Assembly: GCF_017603825.1 (NCBI RefSeq)
Contig: NZ_CP072014.1
Coordinates: forward strand, 3,224,001 to 3,288,000
Source of the DNA: Arthrobacter crystallopoietes
GTDB taxonomy: Bacteria; Actinomycetota; Actinomycetes; Actinomycetales; Micrococcaceae
Length of the DNA: 64,000 nucleotides
Reading direction: 5' to 3'
Part shown: in pieces, positions 1-7,930 of the stretch
How the letters are laid out: each line of letters opens with the position of its first letter
Numbering within the stretch: the first letter of the stretch is position 1
Notes under the pieces: generated by a model
The model's input: only the letters and a program-made list of their open reading frames with translations
What the model was told of the DNA's origin: nothing
Database searches by the model: none
Made by a program: the position numbers and the translations under genes

Positions 1-648
1 GGGTGGTTTGACCCGCAGCGGCCAGGCCAAGTTCACTCCGCCTGTTGTCACCATGTCACCGAGGATGTGCATGACTACTCCGATGCCCATAGCCAGCGGA
101 AACCAGTTCTGTTGTTCCGGGGCAAAAATGGTGATGAATGCAGCCACGAAGATTCCAACCGCCCAAGGGGTCTTTTTCAGCCGGTCGGGTATGAATCTGA
201 GGGCCTTGGCGGCGAAGGCGACCAGCAGGATGCAGAGGACGCCGGCGGCCGGGTAAATGGTTCCAAACCGCCCTGTCTCCCATGTCACCAATCCCGCCAT
301 CCAAGCAATTAGGACGAAGACGCACATCCCGATGATGGAATGGGTTCCCTTGCGGTGGCCGCCCGCCAGCGTACCTACGCCGGCGCAAACTGCATTGGAC
401 ACGGGCGGAAGCGAATGGGCAATGGTGGCCCGGTGATGGTCCGCATCCGGAACCAAGGCGGCCCCGGCCGTGACGAAGGCGCCGGAGATGATGCCAATGG
501 GTCCCACATCCAGCAGACCCATGCCTAACAGTACGGAATGGTTGCCGAGACCCAGAGGCTCAGCCAAGGGACCGAGAGAAAGTTCAAATTGGGTGGTGAG
601 CGCTACCCAGGCGGCGGCTCCACTGGCGGCATGATGGGCTCCCAGCAT
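1..648 (-). CDS. YdjM/DUF457-type membrane metal-dependent hydrolase, C-terminus beyond window
   Basis: The reverse strand is open from an ATG at 648 to the window edge (216 codons, no stop), so the C-terminus is missing. The product starts MLGAHHAASGAAAW and is strongly hydrophobic. It has the spaced His/Asp pattern of the YdjM family (PF04307): an early HH, then VPDADHHRATIAHS, then GGHRKGTHSIIG, and near the edge MHILGDMVTTGGV. These residues are thought to bind metal in a membrane-embedded hydrolase. The physiological substrate of the family is not established. The family call is from motif recognition, the start from the first ATG. Confidence 0.8.
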   Translation of the reverse strand, partial: MLGAHHAASGAAAWVALTTQFELSLGPLAEPLGLGNHSVLLGMGLLDVGPIGIISGAFVTAGAALVPDADHHRATIAHSLPPVSNAVCAGVGTLAGGHRKGTHSIIGMCVFVLIAWMAGLVTWETGRFGTIYPAAGVLCILLVAFAAKALRFIPDRLKKTPWAVGIFVAAFITIFAPEQQNWFPLAMGIGVVMHILGDMVTTGGVNLAWPLRVKPP

Positions 649-865
649 AGTGAAGGGGTTCCTTTCAATAACTGGTTCCGCCGCCGAAAATGCGGTTTAT
701 CGTTCCAGTGGATTCAGTGAATTCTATCGACTCTTACCGTGGCATATCGCACTGACAGAATCTGGAAACTGCTTGCGCACTAGCCCGGAAGAGACAGAAA
801 CGATATGGTAAGCATGCTGATCAATCGCAGGCCTCTACGGTCTTTTCCAATCAAAAGGAGACGCA

Positions 866-1663
866 ATGAGCACGAAGGTCGAGAAGCAGGTCATGGTTAA
901 CGTGCCGGTGAGCACTGTTTATAACCAGTGGACCCAGTTCGAGGAATTTCCTCACTTTATGGGCGGCGTCAAGAGCGTAAAGCAGCTCGGCGATAACCGA
1001 CTTGAGTGGGTTGCCGAGCTCGGTGGAGTCCGCCGGCAATGGGAAGCAAGGATCGTTGAGCAGGTGCCGGACCAGAAGATCGCCTGGGCAGCAACCGAAG
1101 GCGCCACGAACGCCGGAGCGGTGTCCTTCGAGGACGTAGGTGGCGGCCAGACGTCGGTACGCCTGACGCTCGAATACGAGCCCGAGGGTATGGTCGAGAA
1201 GGTTGGCGATAAGCTCAACGTTGTGGAGAAGCAGGCCGAAGCGGACCTCCAAAAGTTCAAGGAGTTCATCGAGGCTGAAGGCTATGCCACTGGTGCGTGG
1301 CGCGGCTCCATCAATGAAGGCGCGGCAACAGGAACGCCCGGCGTCGAGGATGCCAGCGCATCGCGCGGCGACAGCGGAAAGGCCGGCGTGTCCGGCAAGG
1401 TTGCAGCCGCCGGGGTTGGTGTAGCGGCAGCGGCCGCAGCAGGCCTGGCTGCCGCTAAGAAGGACAGTGCCGATAAAGACGTGACAATCACGCCTGTGGT
1501 GGAGCCGGTACCGGCAACGCCCGTGGTGGAGACTGCGCCGGTCGTCACCGAGCCGGTTGTAGACACCGGTGCGGCTCTCACCCCGGAAGAGATTGCCGCA
1601 AAGTCCGACCGTGTGCGGAAAGACATCGAGGACGACGGCAGGAACCGGGGCGCCGGAATCTAA
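866..1663 (+). CDS. SRPBCC (polyketide cyclase/dehydrase-like) protein with Ala/Pro-rich tail
   Basis: 265 residues, preceded by an AAAGGAG ribosome site 8 bases before the ATG. Residues 1-140 form an SRPBCC/START-like fold of the cyclase-dehydrase type (WTQFEEFPHFMGGVKSV near the N-terminus, then alternating beta strands). This fold binds hydrophobic ligands, but no ligand can be read from the sequence. Residues about 170-195 are Ala/Gly-rich. They are followed by a Pro/Val segment with repeated PVVE/PVVT units and a charged C-terminus. Similar proteins are common as stand-alone genes in soil actinobacteria. It is followed directly by a strong hairpin, so it is probably monocistronic. Function unknown. 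Confidence 0.88.
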   Translation: MSTKVEKQVMVNVPVSTVYNQWTQFEEFPHFMGGVKSVKQLGDNRLEWVAELGGVRRQWEARIVEQVPDQKIAWAATEGATNAGAVSFEDVGGGQTSVRLTLEYEPEGMVEKVGDKLNVVEKQAEADLQKFKEFIEAEGYATGAWRGSINEGAATGTPGVEDASASRGDSGKAGVSGKVAAAGVGVAAAAAAGLAAAKKDSADKDVTITPVVEPVPATPVVETAPVVTEPVVDTGAALTPEEIAAKSDRVRKDIEDDGRNRGAGI

Positions 1664-1672
1664 CGTGCCACG

Positions 1673-1710
1673 ACAAAGAACGACGGCGGCCTCCCGCCGT
1701 CGTTCTTTGT
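1673..1710 (+). terminator. Perfect 17-bp stem terminator-like hairpin after the SRPBCC gene
   Basis: The arms at 1673-1689 and 1694-1710 are exact reverse complements, separated by a CCTC loop. The left arm starts ACAAAGAACGACGG and the right arm ends CGTTCTTTGT. It begins 10 bases after the stop codon at 1663. There is no long T-run beyond the T-rich end of the right arm. Confidence 0.75.
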
Positions 1711-1742
1711 GGCCGCGTTGGACGGCCCGTGGTGCAGTCCGC

Positions 1743-1937
1743 GCATCTTGAGCCAATCTTGAGCTAAAGCAGGGCACAGCGTTGAGATTGCTCCGCCATG
1801 CTTGAAGCAGCAGATGGCGAGAGCTGAAGCCGGAGTCCGAATACTGGGGAGTACACGGATCCTCAAGGCCAGCTCGTCTCAGCTCATCCGGTGCGGGGCA
1901 CGGGCAGGCCTTTGGGGAGGCTGCCCGCCCCGGCATT
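1743..1937 (+). repeat. Three-copy structured repeat, copy 1 (candidate ncRNA or regulatory leader)
   Basis: This 195-bp element matches 2426-2618 along its length and 15240-15305 over its 3' part. It opens with two TCTTGAGC half-sites 11 bp apart and shares an exact 30-bp block (1809-1838) with copy 2. It ends in a nested hairpin (1890-1937). The outer stem is GGTGC/GCATT plus GGGGC/GCCCC. The inner stem is GGGC/GCCC, a bulged A, then GGCCT/AGGCT, closed by the loop TTGGGG. Differences between copies keep the pairing, which points to RNA structure. Not matched to any family I know. Confidence 0.7.
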
Positions 1938-2128
1938 CGGGCCGGGAGAGGCCGGGGCACATAGCGGCGGGCCTGTTATTACTTTGACGATGCCGTTTCC
2001 GCGGCTCAAGGACTGCGCCGTGGCGCGGGCTGCAGAATCCTGTCGAAAGCTTTTGCTGATTTCATGGATGAAACAGTTGCCAGGGGTGACAATGGAGTCG
2101 TCGGTAGCGAATGAACGGAGGAAGCAAC

Positions 2129-2212
2129 ATGCGCGGAAGCAACCTTGTCTGGACGATCGTTGGCATATTGTTGGCCATTGCCCTGATTATCTGGATCGTT
2201 TCTGTCATCTAG
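2129..2212 (+). CDS. 27-residue single-pass membrane microprotein
   Basis: ATG at 2129 follows a GGAGG-like site (ACGGAGGAAGCAAC). The peptide begins MRGSNLVW and continues as one uninterrupted hydrophobic helix rich in I, L and V, ending IVSVI before TAG. A T-tailed terminator lies 63 bases downstream, so the gene is framed as a complete transcription unit. It sits between repeat copies 1 and 2. Similar very short hydrophobic ORFs are often annotated in actinobacteria without a known role. Coding status is inferred from the ribosome site, the clean hydrophobic segment and the terminator. Confidence 0.65.
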   Translation: MRGSNLVWTIVGILLAIALIIWIVSVI

Positions 2213-2275
2213 CGCGCAGCGGAGACCTAGCCGTATGGCGTGGCCACCACTGCGTTCCAGTTGCGGAACCATAGG

Positions 2276-2304
2276 AGCCTCGGCAAGGGCGGGCCGAGGC
2301 TTTT
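2276..2304 (+). terminator. Rho-independent terminator after the microprotein gene
   Basis: The stem AGCCTCGGC (2276-2284) pairs with GCCGAGGCT (2293-2301) around an 8-base loop, followed by further T residues. It is the most classical T-tailed terminator of the first 10 kb. Confidence 0.8.
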
Positions 2305-2425
2305 CCGTGACTGCCTTCCACGGAAGCTTCCCCTGAAGTGGTTGCGCGCAAATCCCTCGTTCAGCTTTCATCCGACAAGCAGCGGGGCCAAACAGTATGG
2401 ACGGATGCCGCAGGCACTCTCGCGG

Positions 2426-2618
2426 GCATCTTGAGCAAATCTTGTGTTAACAGTGCGTGAGCATTGAGCTTGCCCCGTCACTCTAGAACCAGCAGATGGC
2501 GAGAGCTGAAGCCGGAGTCCAGCTACTGGGGAGTGCATGGACATTCGCGGGCGGCTCGTCTCGGCTCATCCGGTGCGGGGCACGGGCAGGTCTTTGGGGA
2601 GACCGCCCGCCCCGGCAC
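2426..2618 (+). repeat. Three-copy structured repeat, copy 2
   Basis: Same layout and spacing as copy 1: GCATCTTGAG start, exact 30-bp block at 2491-2520, and the hairpin at 2572-2618 lying 52 bases after that block in both copies. Here the outer stem is fully Watson-Crick (GGTGC/GCACC, GGGGC/GCCCC). The inner stem is GGTCT/AGACC, with the same TTGGGG loop. No gene starts directly after it on the plus strand. The next gene, at 2784-3257, reads toward it on the minus strand. Confidence 0.7.
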
Positions 2619-2783
2619 CCGCCTCAGGGCAATGGGGGCATGGAGCGTAACGTCGTGTACATGCGATGCCCAAGTCGGGCCTCGGCAAGCCAAATCCTCC
2701 ACGCAATTTCGGTGTGTTGCCGCGATGACCGGTTCCCGGCCCGGTCGCAATCGGCCGTCCCTCCGCTGCTCGACCACTTCAGA

Positions 2784-3257
2784 TTATGGAGAAGAGCCCC
2801 CGCGGTGCGAAGAGGCGCGAGGCCGACGGAATTTGCGGAAGCTGTAGGTCATTAGGGCAAGGGCGACCACCCCGGAGACGATCAAGGTCGATCCCACGAA
2901 CCAACTTCCCGGAAGCCACCAACGGTCACCGAATATCCACCAATCCGGCATCGGCGGTCGAACGCCCCACAAGATTCCTGCGGCAATAGCCGCGAGTCCG
3001 CCCAAAGCGCTGGCCACGATGCGCGGCCACGTCTGCACCTCCTTCTCGACTATTTTGAGCGCCTCGACCTTGATCGGCACGAGCAGGCGCTTGGCCCAGG
3101 CGTATCGCAGAGACAGGACCACCAAGCCGCCGGCGAGGGCAAGCAGACCTGGGCCGGGCAGAACGAGTGCAGCGAGTCCGACGGCGATGAGACCCCAGCC
3201 GAGCAGTTCGATTCCCGTTCGACAAAGACAAGACGGAATGGCGTCGGTCCTCCCCAT
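2784..3257 (-). CDS. PGPGW-family membrane protein, paralogue 1
   Basis: 157 residues from an ATG at 3257, with GGGAG 8 bases upstream; the frame extends further upstream but without a ribosome site. The family signature is visible (ALVLPGPGLLALAGGL at about residues 30-45) within two N-terminal hydrophobic segments. Then come a basic amphipathic stretch (WAKRLLVPIKVEALKIVEK) and two more membrane segments, ending in a basic tail. This matches putative transmembrane protein PGPGW (PF09656), role unknown. A second copy lies at 18877-19353. It is divergent from the biosynthetic operon starting at 3540, with a 282-bp gap likely to hold promoters for both. Confidence 0.82.
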   Translation of the reverse strand: MGRTDAIPSCLCRTGIELLGWGLIAVGLAALVLPGPGLLALAGGLVVLSLRYAWAKRLLVPIKVEALKIVEKEVQTWPRIVASALGGLAAIAAGILWGVRPPMPDWWIFGDRWWLPGSWFVGSTLIVSGVVALALMTYSFRKFRRPRASSHRGGSSP

Positions 3258-3539
3258 GGCACATGCTCCCACAGCAATGTCGTTGGCTAAATGGCGGTCC
3301 TTGGACGGTGCGCCACTCTGGGGACCCGCTTGGCTCCAAGCGGGTCGGTTTCGATCTAACGTGCCGATAACGGCGCAATAACGGCTCGATAACGGGAGCG
3401 GGGTTCCACTGTAAAGACATTGCAAACTTGCAGCTTCATTGGGGTTCTGTTGGGGAAAACAAGCGATGCTCACTGATCCGATCTGCCATTCCCTGGCGAC
3501 CCTTGTGACCAAGCTCATGGCTGGAAAACGAGGGATACC

Positions 3540-4613
3540 ATGTCGATTATTAAGGATCCGCACCTGTTCAACGAGCAGAGCCTATTCGTCGACCTGGAAG
3601 GAGTGCTTGGCCGCCGCCTCTATCTGAAGATCGAGGGGTTCAACTTCGCGGGCTCGATCAAACTCAAGCCCGCTCGTGAAATGGTCGAGCGCGCCGAGCG
3701 GGAGGGGTTGATCGGGCCCGGCTCCACACTCGTGGAGTCCTCGTCGGGCAACCTCGGCGTCGCGCTCAGCATGATCGCGGCCAGCAAGGGATACCGCTTT
3801 GTGTGCGTGGTCGATCCGCGGTGCAATCCGACTACCCGGCAGCTGATGGAGTCGCTCGGGGCACAGGTTGACCTGGTCACCGAACCGGATCCCGTCGACG
3901 GGTTCCTTGGCGCCCGGCTCAATCACGTCCAGGAACTGTGCGCGTCGGATGAGCGCTACGTCTGGCTCAACCAATACGTCAACCCTGGCAACTGGGGCGC
4001 GCACTACCGCTGGACGGCCCCAGAAATAGCCGCCGAATTCCCCGACCTCGACGTGCTGTTCGTCGGAGCCGGTACCACGGGCACACTAATGGGTTGCGCG
4101 CGGTACTTCCGTGAGCACCGCCCCGACGTCCGGATCGTCGCGGTCGATGCCGTCGGATCGGTCTCCTTTGGCTGCCCGCCGGCGCCCCGCCTGATCCCTG
4201 GCCTCGGCATGAGCGTGCGGCCGCCCCAACTCGACGAGTCCTTGCTCGATGACGTGGTATTCGTCGAGGAGTTGGACACGGTGCGCGCCTGCCACCGCCT
4301 TGCCGCGGGCGGGTTACTGGTTGGGGGGTCCACCGGGACCGTGGTCCACGGCGCCATGACATGGCTCGCCGACCATCAAGCCCAGGACGTCACGGCGGTG
4401 ACCATCTCTCCCGACCTGGGCCGCCCATACCTGGATACCATCTACCAGCCCGACTGGGTGCTCGACCATTTCGGGGCCGAAGCGCTCGCCAGTGCGGGTC
4501 AGGCGGCAGACCCCGGTCTACAGTCTGACCCGACGTCGAGGCCACAACTTCCGGCAGCCGCCGCGCTGACGGATTCCGTGGCCACCGTCTCAGTAAGGAG
4601 CTTCTCGCAGTGA
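3540..4613 (+). CDS. sbnA: SbnA-like N-(2-amino-2-carboxyethyl)-L-glutamate synthase (Dap pathway)
   Basis: 357-residue fold-type II PLP enzyme of the cysteine-synthase family. The PLP lysine lies in NFAGSIKLK (about residue 40). The substrate loop is ESSSGNLGVAL and the phosphate-binding glycine loop is GAGTTGTLMG. In the known pathway SbnA joins O-phospho-L-serine and L-glutamate, and SbnB releases L-2,3-diaminopropionate. The SbnB partner is at 11555-12622 in the same operon, which makes this assignment much stronger than plain cysteine synthase. The ribosome site GAGGG precedes the ATG at 3540. The stop overlaps the next gene's GTG (GTGA at 4610-4613). The last 35 residues are a low-complexity extension. 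Confidence 0.85.
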   Translation: MSIIKDPHLFNEQSLFVDLEGVLGRRLYLKIEGFNFAGSIKLKPAREMVERAEREGLIGPGSTLVESSSGNLGVALSMIAASKGYRFVCVVDPRCNPTTRQLMESLGAQVDLVTEPDPVDGFLGARLNHVQELCASDERYVWLNQYVNPGNWGAHYRWTAPEIAAEFPDLDVLFVGAGTTGTLMGCARYFREHRPDVRIVAVDAVGSVSFGCPPAPRLIPGLGMSVRPPQLDESLLDDVVFVEELDTVRACHRLAAGGLLVGGSTGTVVHGAMTWLADHQAQDVTAVTISPDLGRPYLDTIYQPDWVLDHFGAEALASAGQAADPGLQSDPTSRPQLPAAAALTDSVATVSVRSFSQ

Positions 4614-7600
4614 ACAAATCCGTGGACACGCTGTCAACGTCGCCAGGTCCCACGATTCCGATAATTCCGACGAATCCCGCGGCTCAGGCCGGGAACGGCT
4701 CTCCAACAACTCCGGCCTCGGGTGCGGGCGTTGCCTTGGAGCGCCGACTGGCGGATCTTCTCGCATCGGTGGTGAAGAAGGACGACGTCCCCGTGGACGC
4801 CAACTTCTTCTACGAATTAGGCGCGGACTCGCTGGTAATGGCGCAATTCTGCGCCCGGGTACGCAAGCAGCCGGACCTGCCTGCCGTGTCAATCAAGGAC
4901 ATCTACCAGCACCCAACGATCGCGGCACTGGCCGCGTCCCTGGCACCGGTGGAAGAGCCAACGGCGCAGGTGCAGGACCGGTTGGCGATGGTGCTGGCCG
5001 GTGTACTGGGCGTCGAGCACGTGCCGGTTGACGCCAACTTCTTCCATGTCCTGGGCGCCGACTCGCTGGTAATGGCGCAATTTTGCGCCCGGGTACGCAA
5101 GCAGCCGGACCTGCCTGCCATCTCAATCAAGGACATCTACCAGCACCCAACGATCGCGGCACTGGCCGCGGCCCTGGCACCAGCGACGTCGCCCGTGCAG
5201 GAGCGGCTGGCCGAGGTGCTGGGCGGTGTGCTGGGCATTGACCATGTACCGGTGGACAGCGACTTTTTCCAAGACCTGGGCGCGGACTCGCTGCTAATGG
5301 CCAAGTTCTGCGCCCGGGTGCGCAAACAGCCGGACCTGCCTGCCGTGTCGATCAAGGACATCTACCGGAACCCAACGATCGCGGCCCTGGCCGCGGCCTT
5401 GGCACCAGCGACGTCGCCCGTGCAGGAGCGGCTGGCCGAGGTGCTGGGCGGTGTGCTGGGCATTGACCATGTACCGGTGGACAGCGACTTTTTCCAAGAC
5501 CTGGGCGCGGACTCGCTGCTAATGGCCAAGTTCTGCGCCCGGGTGCGCAAACAGCCGGACCTGCCCAAGGTGTCCATGAAGGACGTCTACGGCAACCCAA
5601 ACATCTCCGCCCTCGCCGCGGCCCTGCAAGGCCCCTCTCAGCAAGACCAGCGGCAGGAGCCCTCACCGGCCCTGGCGTCCGTACCGGAGACGCCGCGACC
5701 CATGGACGCGCGGACGTGGGAGTACGTCACCTGCGGCGCCCTGCAGGCGCTAGTCTACGTCGGCTACTGCCTCCTCGCCGGCTGGCTCGCGGTCGTGGGG
5801 TACCAGTGGATCTTCCCGGAGGCGGGGCCTGGTAATCACCAGTGGCTGGGCCACGGGATGAGTTTTGGTGAAATCTACTTGCGGTCGCTCGCTTTCTCCG
5901 CGGCGACTTTCGTGCTGCTGTCCATCCTGCCGGTGGCCGCGAAGTGGATCATCATCGGCCGTTTCCGGCCCCATGAGATCCGCATCTGGAGCCTCGCCTA
6001 CTTTCGGTTCTGGCTGGTCAAGACCCTGATGCGTACATCGCCACTCTCACTGATGACCGGTTCCCCGCTGACGACCTTCTACCTGCGGGCAATGGGCGCG
6101 AAGGTGGGCCGCAACGTGATGATCCTGACCAATCGCCTGCCGGTCTGCACGGACCTGCTCACGATCGGGGAGGGGACGGTGATTCGCAAGGACGCGGTCC
6201 TCCTCGGCTACCGCGCCCATGGCGGCGTCATTCAGGTGGGTACGCTGACCCTGGGCCGGGACGTAATCGTCGGCGAAGGCAGTGTCCTGGACATCGACAC
6301 GGCGATGGGAGACGGCTCGCAGTTGGCCCACCGCTCCACTTTGTATACGGGTCAGGTCGTGCCCGGAGGCGAGCGGTGGCACGGTTCGCCGGGCAGGCGG
6401 ACCGAGGTGGATTACGGCGGGGTCGAGGCGACGCCCTATCGGCCATGGCGGCGGGGATGGTTCGCAATCTCCCAACTCGTTTCCACACTTGGGGTGGGCC
6501 GCACCATGATCGGCCTGGCGATCGCGCTGGTCGTCCTGGCGCAACCGCGCGTAGCGGCACTTCTGGAGGTGCAGCCGTTCGCGTTCACTGACTGGGCCTT
6601 CTACGCCGACGCTGTTACCTACGCCGGTCTGACAGTCTTCGGCGGAACAGTCATGGCATTAGTCGTTATAACGACCGTGCCGCGGGTGCTCCAACTCGCC
6701 GTGAAGCCCGATACGGTGTATCCGTTGTTCGGACTTCGGGATGCGGCGGCACGGGCGGTGGCGAAGTTAACCAACAGTCCCATGCTTGGAGGGTTGTTCG
6801 GCGACAGTTCCTACGTCGTGAACTACGTGCGGGCCATTGGGTACAAGCAGCCGCAGGTCCAGCAGACCGGCTCGAACCTGGGCACGGTGTTCAAGCACGA
6901 TAACCCGTTCCTTTCGACGATCGGCAGCGGGACGATGATTGCCGACGCGGTGTCTTTCATGAACACCGACTACTCGGCTACGTCGTTCAAGGTCTGTCGG
7001 GCGTCGATCGGGGCGCACAACTTCCTTGGCAATGCCGTTCTCTATCCGGCCGGGGCCAAGACCGGAGACAACTGCCTGCTCGCAACCAAGGTGATGGTTC
7101 CCATCGACGGACCGGTGCGCCGGGACGTGGGTCTGCTCGGATCGCCTGCGTTCGAGATTCCCCGCTCTGTCCTGCGGGATGCCCTACCCGAGGAGCATGC
7201 CAGCCGGACCAACTTGCGCCGGGACCTCGCGGCCAAGAACAAGCACAACCGTCACTCTATGGCCCTCCTGATGCTTACGCGGTGGCTCAACATGTCGCTT
7301 GCCCTGGTGATAATGTTCGCAGCCCTCGAACTGTCCGACCAATTTGGTTTCCTTGCCTTCAGCGGGTCATTCGTCGTGATGCTCCTGGTCGGATTGCTGG
7401 TCCCCATCGGCATCGAGCGCCTCGCCACGGGACTGAGGCCGCTTCAGCCCCAGCTCTGCTCCATCTACAACCCCTACTTCTGGTGGCACGAGCGGTACTG
7501 GAAGATGTCCCTGCAGAGCCGCTACGCGGCCCTCCTCAACGGGACGCCGTTCAAGCCGCTCGTTTGGCGTCTGCTGGGGGTGCGGATGGGGGCCCGTGTC

Positions 7601-7930
7601 TTCGACGACGGCTGCGGAATCATCGAGAAGACCCTGGTGACGGTCGGCTCCCGCTGCACGCTGAACGCCGGCAGCACGGTTCAGTCCCACTCCCAAGAGG
7701 ACGGAATGTTCAAGTCCGACCACAACGTCATTGGCGACGACGTCACGCTCGGCGTCGGCGCCTTTGTCCACTACGGCGTGACCGTCGAGGACGGTGCCGT
7801 CGTCGCTGCCGACTCCTTCGTCATGAAGGGGACGATCCTTACCTCGGGGTCCCTGTGGAGTGGCAACCCGGCCGAAGAGGCCCGGTCCGCCATCACATCC
7901 CCCATCGCACTGGAAAGGCCCCTATCATGA
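4610..7930 (+). CDS. Four tandem thiolation domains fused to Pls-type membrane/hexapeptide condensation region
   Basis: 1106 residues, GTG start after AAGGAG. Residues 41-340 hold four carrier domains, each with GADSL; the phosphopantetheine serines are S74, S152, S227 and S302, spaced 78, 75 and 75 residues. From about residue 370 the protein resembles the C-terminal half of Pls-type synthetases (NRPS terminal domain, TIGR02353). It alternates three membrane-helix pairs (about 372-450, 635-695, 890-940) with three left-handed beta-helix-like blocks (about 495-600, 760-850, 980-1090; e.g. GAKVGRNVMI, SIGAHNFLGNA, VIGDDVTLGVGAF). In Pls these blocks catalyse repeated amide formation without a classical condensation domain. 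No adenylation domain is present; that is supplied by the next gene, whose ATG overlaps this stop (7927-7930). Confidence 0.85.
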   Translation: MNKSVDTLSTSPGPTIPIIPTNPAAQAGNGSPTTPASGAGVALERRLADLLASVVKKDDVPVDANFFYELGADSLVMAQFCARVRKQPDLPAVSIKDIYQHPTIAALAASLAPVEEPTAQVQDRLAMVLAGVLGVEHVPVDANFFHVLGADSLVMAQFCARVRKQPDLPAISIKDIYQHPTIAALAAALAPATSPVQERLAEVLGGVLGIDHVPVDSDFFQDLGADSLLMAKFCARVRKQPDLPAVSIKDIYRNPTIAALAAALAPATSPVQERLAEVLGGVLGIDHVPVDSDFFQDLGADSLLMAKFCARVRKQPDLPKVSMKDVYGNPNISALAAALQGPSQQDQRQEPSPALASVPETPRPMDARTWEYVTCGALQALVYVGYCLLAGWLAVVGYQWIFPEAGPGNHQWLGHGMSFGEIYLRSLAFSAATFVLLSILPVAAKWIIIGRFRPHEIRIWSLAYFRFWLVKTLMRTSPLSLMTGSPLTTFYLRAMGAKVGRNVMILTNRLPVCTDLLTIGEGTVIRKDAVLLGYRAHGGVIQVGTLTLGRDVIVGEGSVLDIDTAMGDGSQLAHRSTLYTGQVVPGGERWHGSPGRRTEVDYGGVEATPYRPWRRGWFAISQLVSTLGVGRTMIGLAIALVVLAQPRVAALLEVQPFAFTDWAFYADAVTYAGLTVFGGTVMALVVITTVPRVLQLAVKPDTVYPLFGLRDAAARAVAKLTNSPMLGGLFGDSSYVVNYVRAIGYKQPQVQQTGSNLGTVFKHDNPFLSTIGSGTMIADAVSFMNTDYSATSFKVCRASIGAHNFLGNAVLYPAGAKTGDNCLLATKVMVPIDGPVRRDVGLLGSPAFEIPRSVLRDALPEEHASRTNLRRDLAAKNKHNRHSMALLMLTRWLNMSLALVIMFAALELSDQFGFLAFSGSFVVMLLVGLLVPIGIERLATGLRPLQPQLCSIYNPYFWWHERYWKMSLQSRYAALLNGTPFKPLVWRLLGVRMGARVFDDGCGIIEKTLVTVGSRCTLNAGSTVQSHSQEDGMFKSDHNVIGDDVTLGVGAFVHYGVTVEDGAVVAADSFVMKGTILTSGSLWSGNPAEEARSAITSPIALERPLS
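5175..5565 (+). repeat. Exact 166-bp direct duplication inside the carrier-domain array
   Basis: Bases 5175-5340 and 5400-5565 are identical, offset by 225 bp, or one 75-residue carrier module. They cover most of thiolation domains 3 and 4. Domains 1 and 2 are also close to each other but carry synonymous and replacement differences. Such exact identity points to a recent in-frame module duplication or gene conversion. Assembly collapse or expansion at this site is also possible. Confidence 0.9.

Noticed and set aside
851-1960. 369-codon reverse-strand ORF covering the SRPBCC gene
   Set aside because: It is antisense to a clearly coding gene with a ribosome site and terminator, and its translation has no domain and the composition of a shadow frame.
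7282-7926. Upstream extension of the adenylation protein
   Set aside because: It lies wholly inside the Pls-type gene in another frame; the ATG at 7927 overlaps the stop of that gene and starts protein-like sequence.
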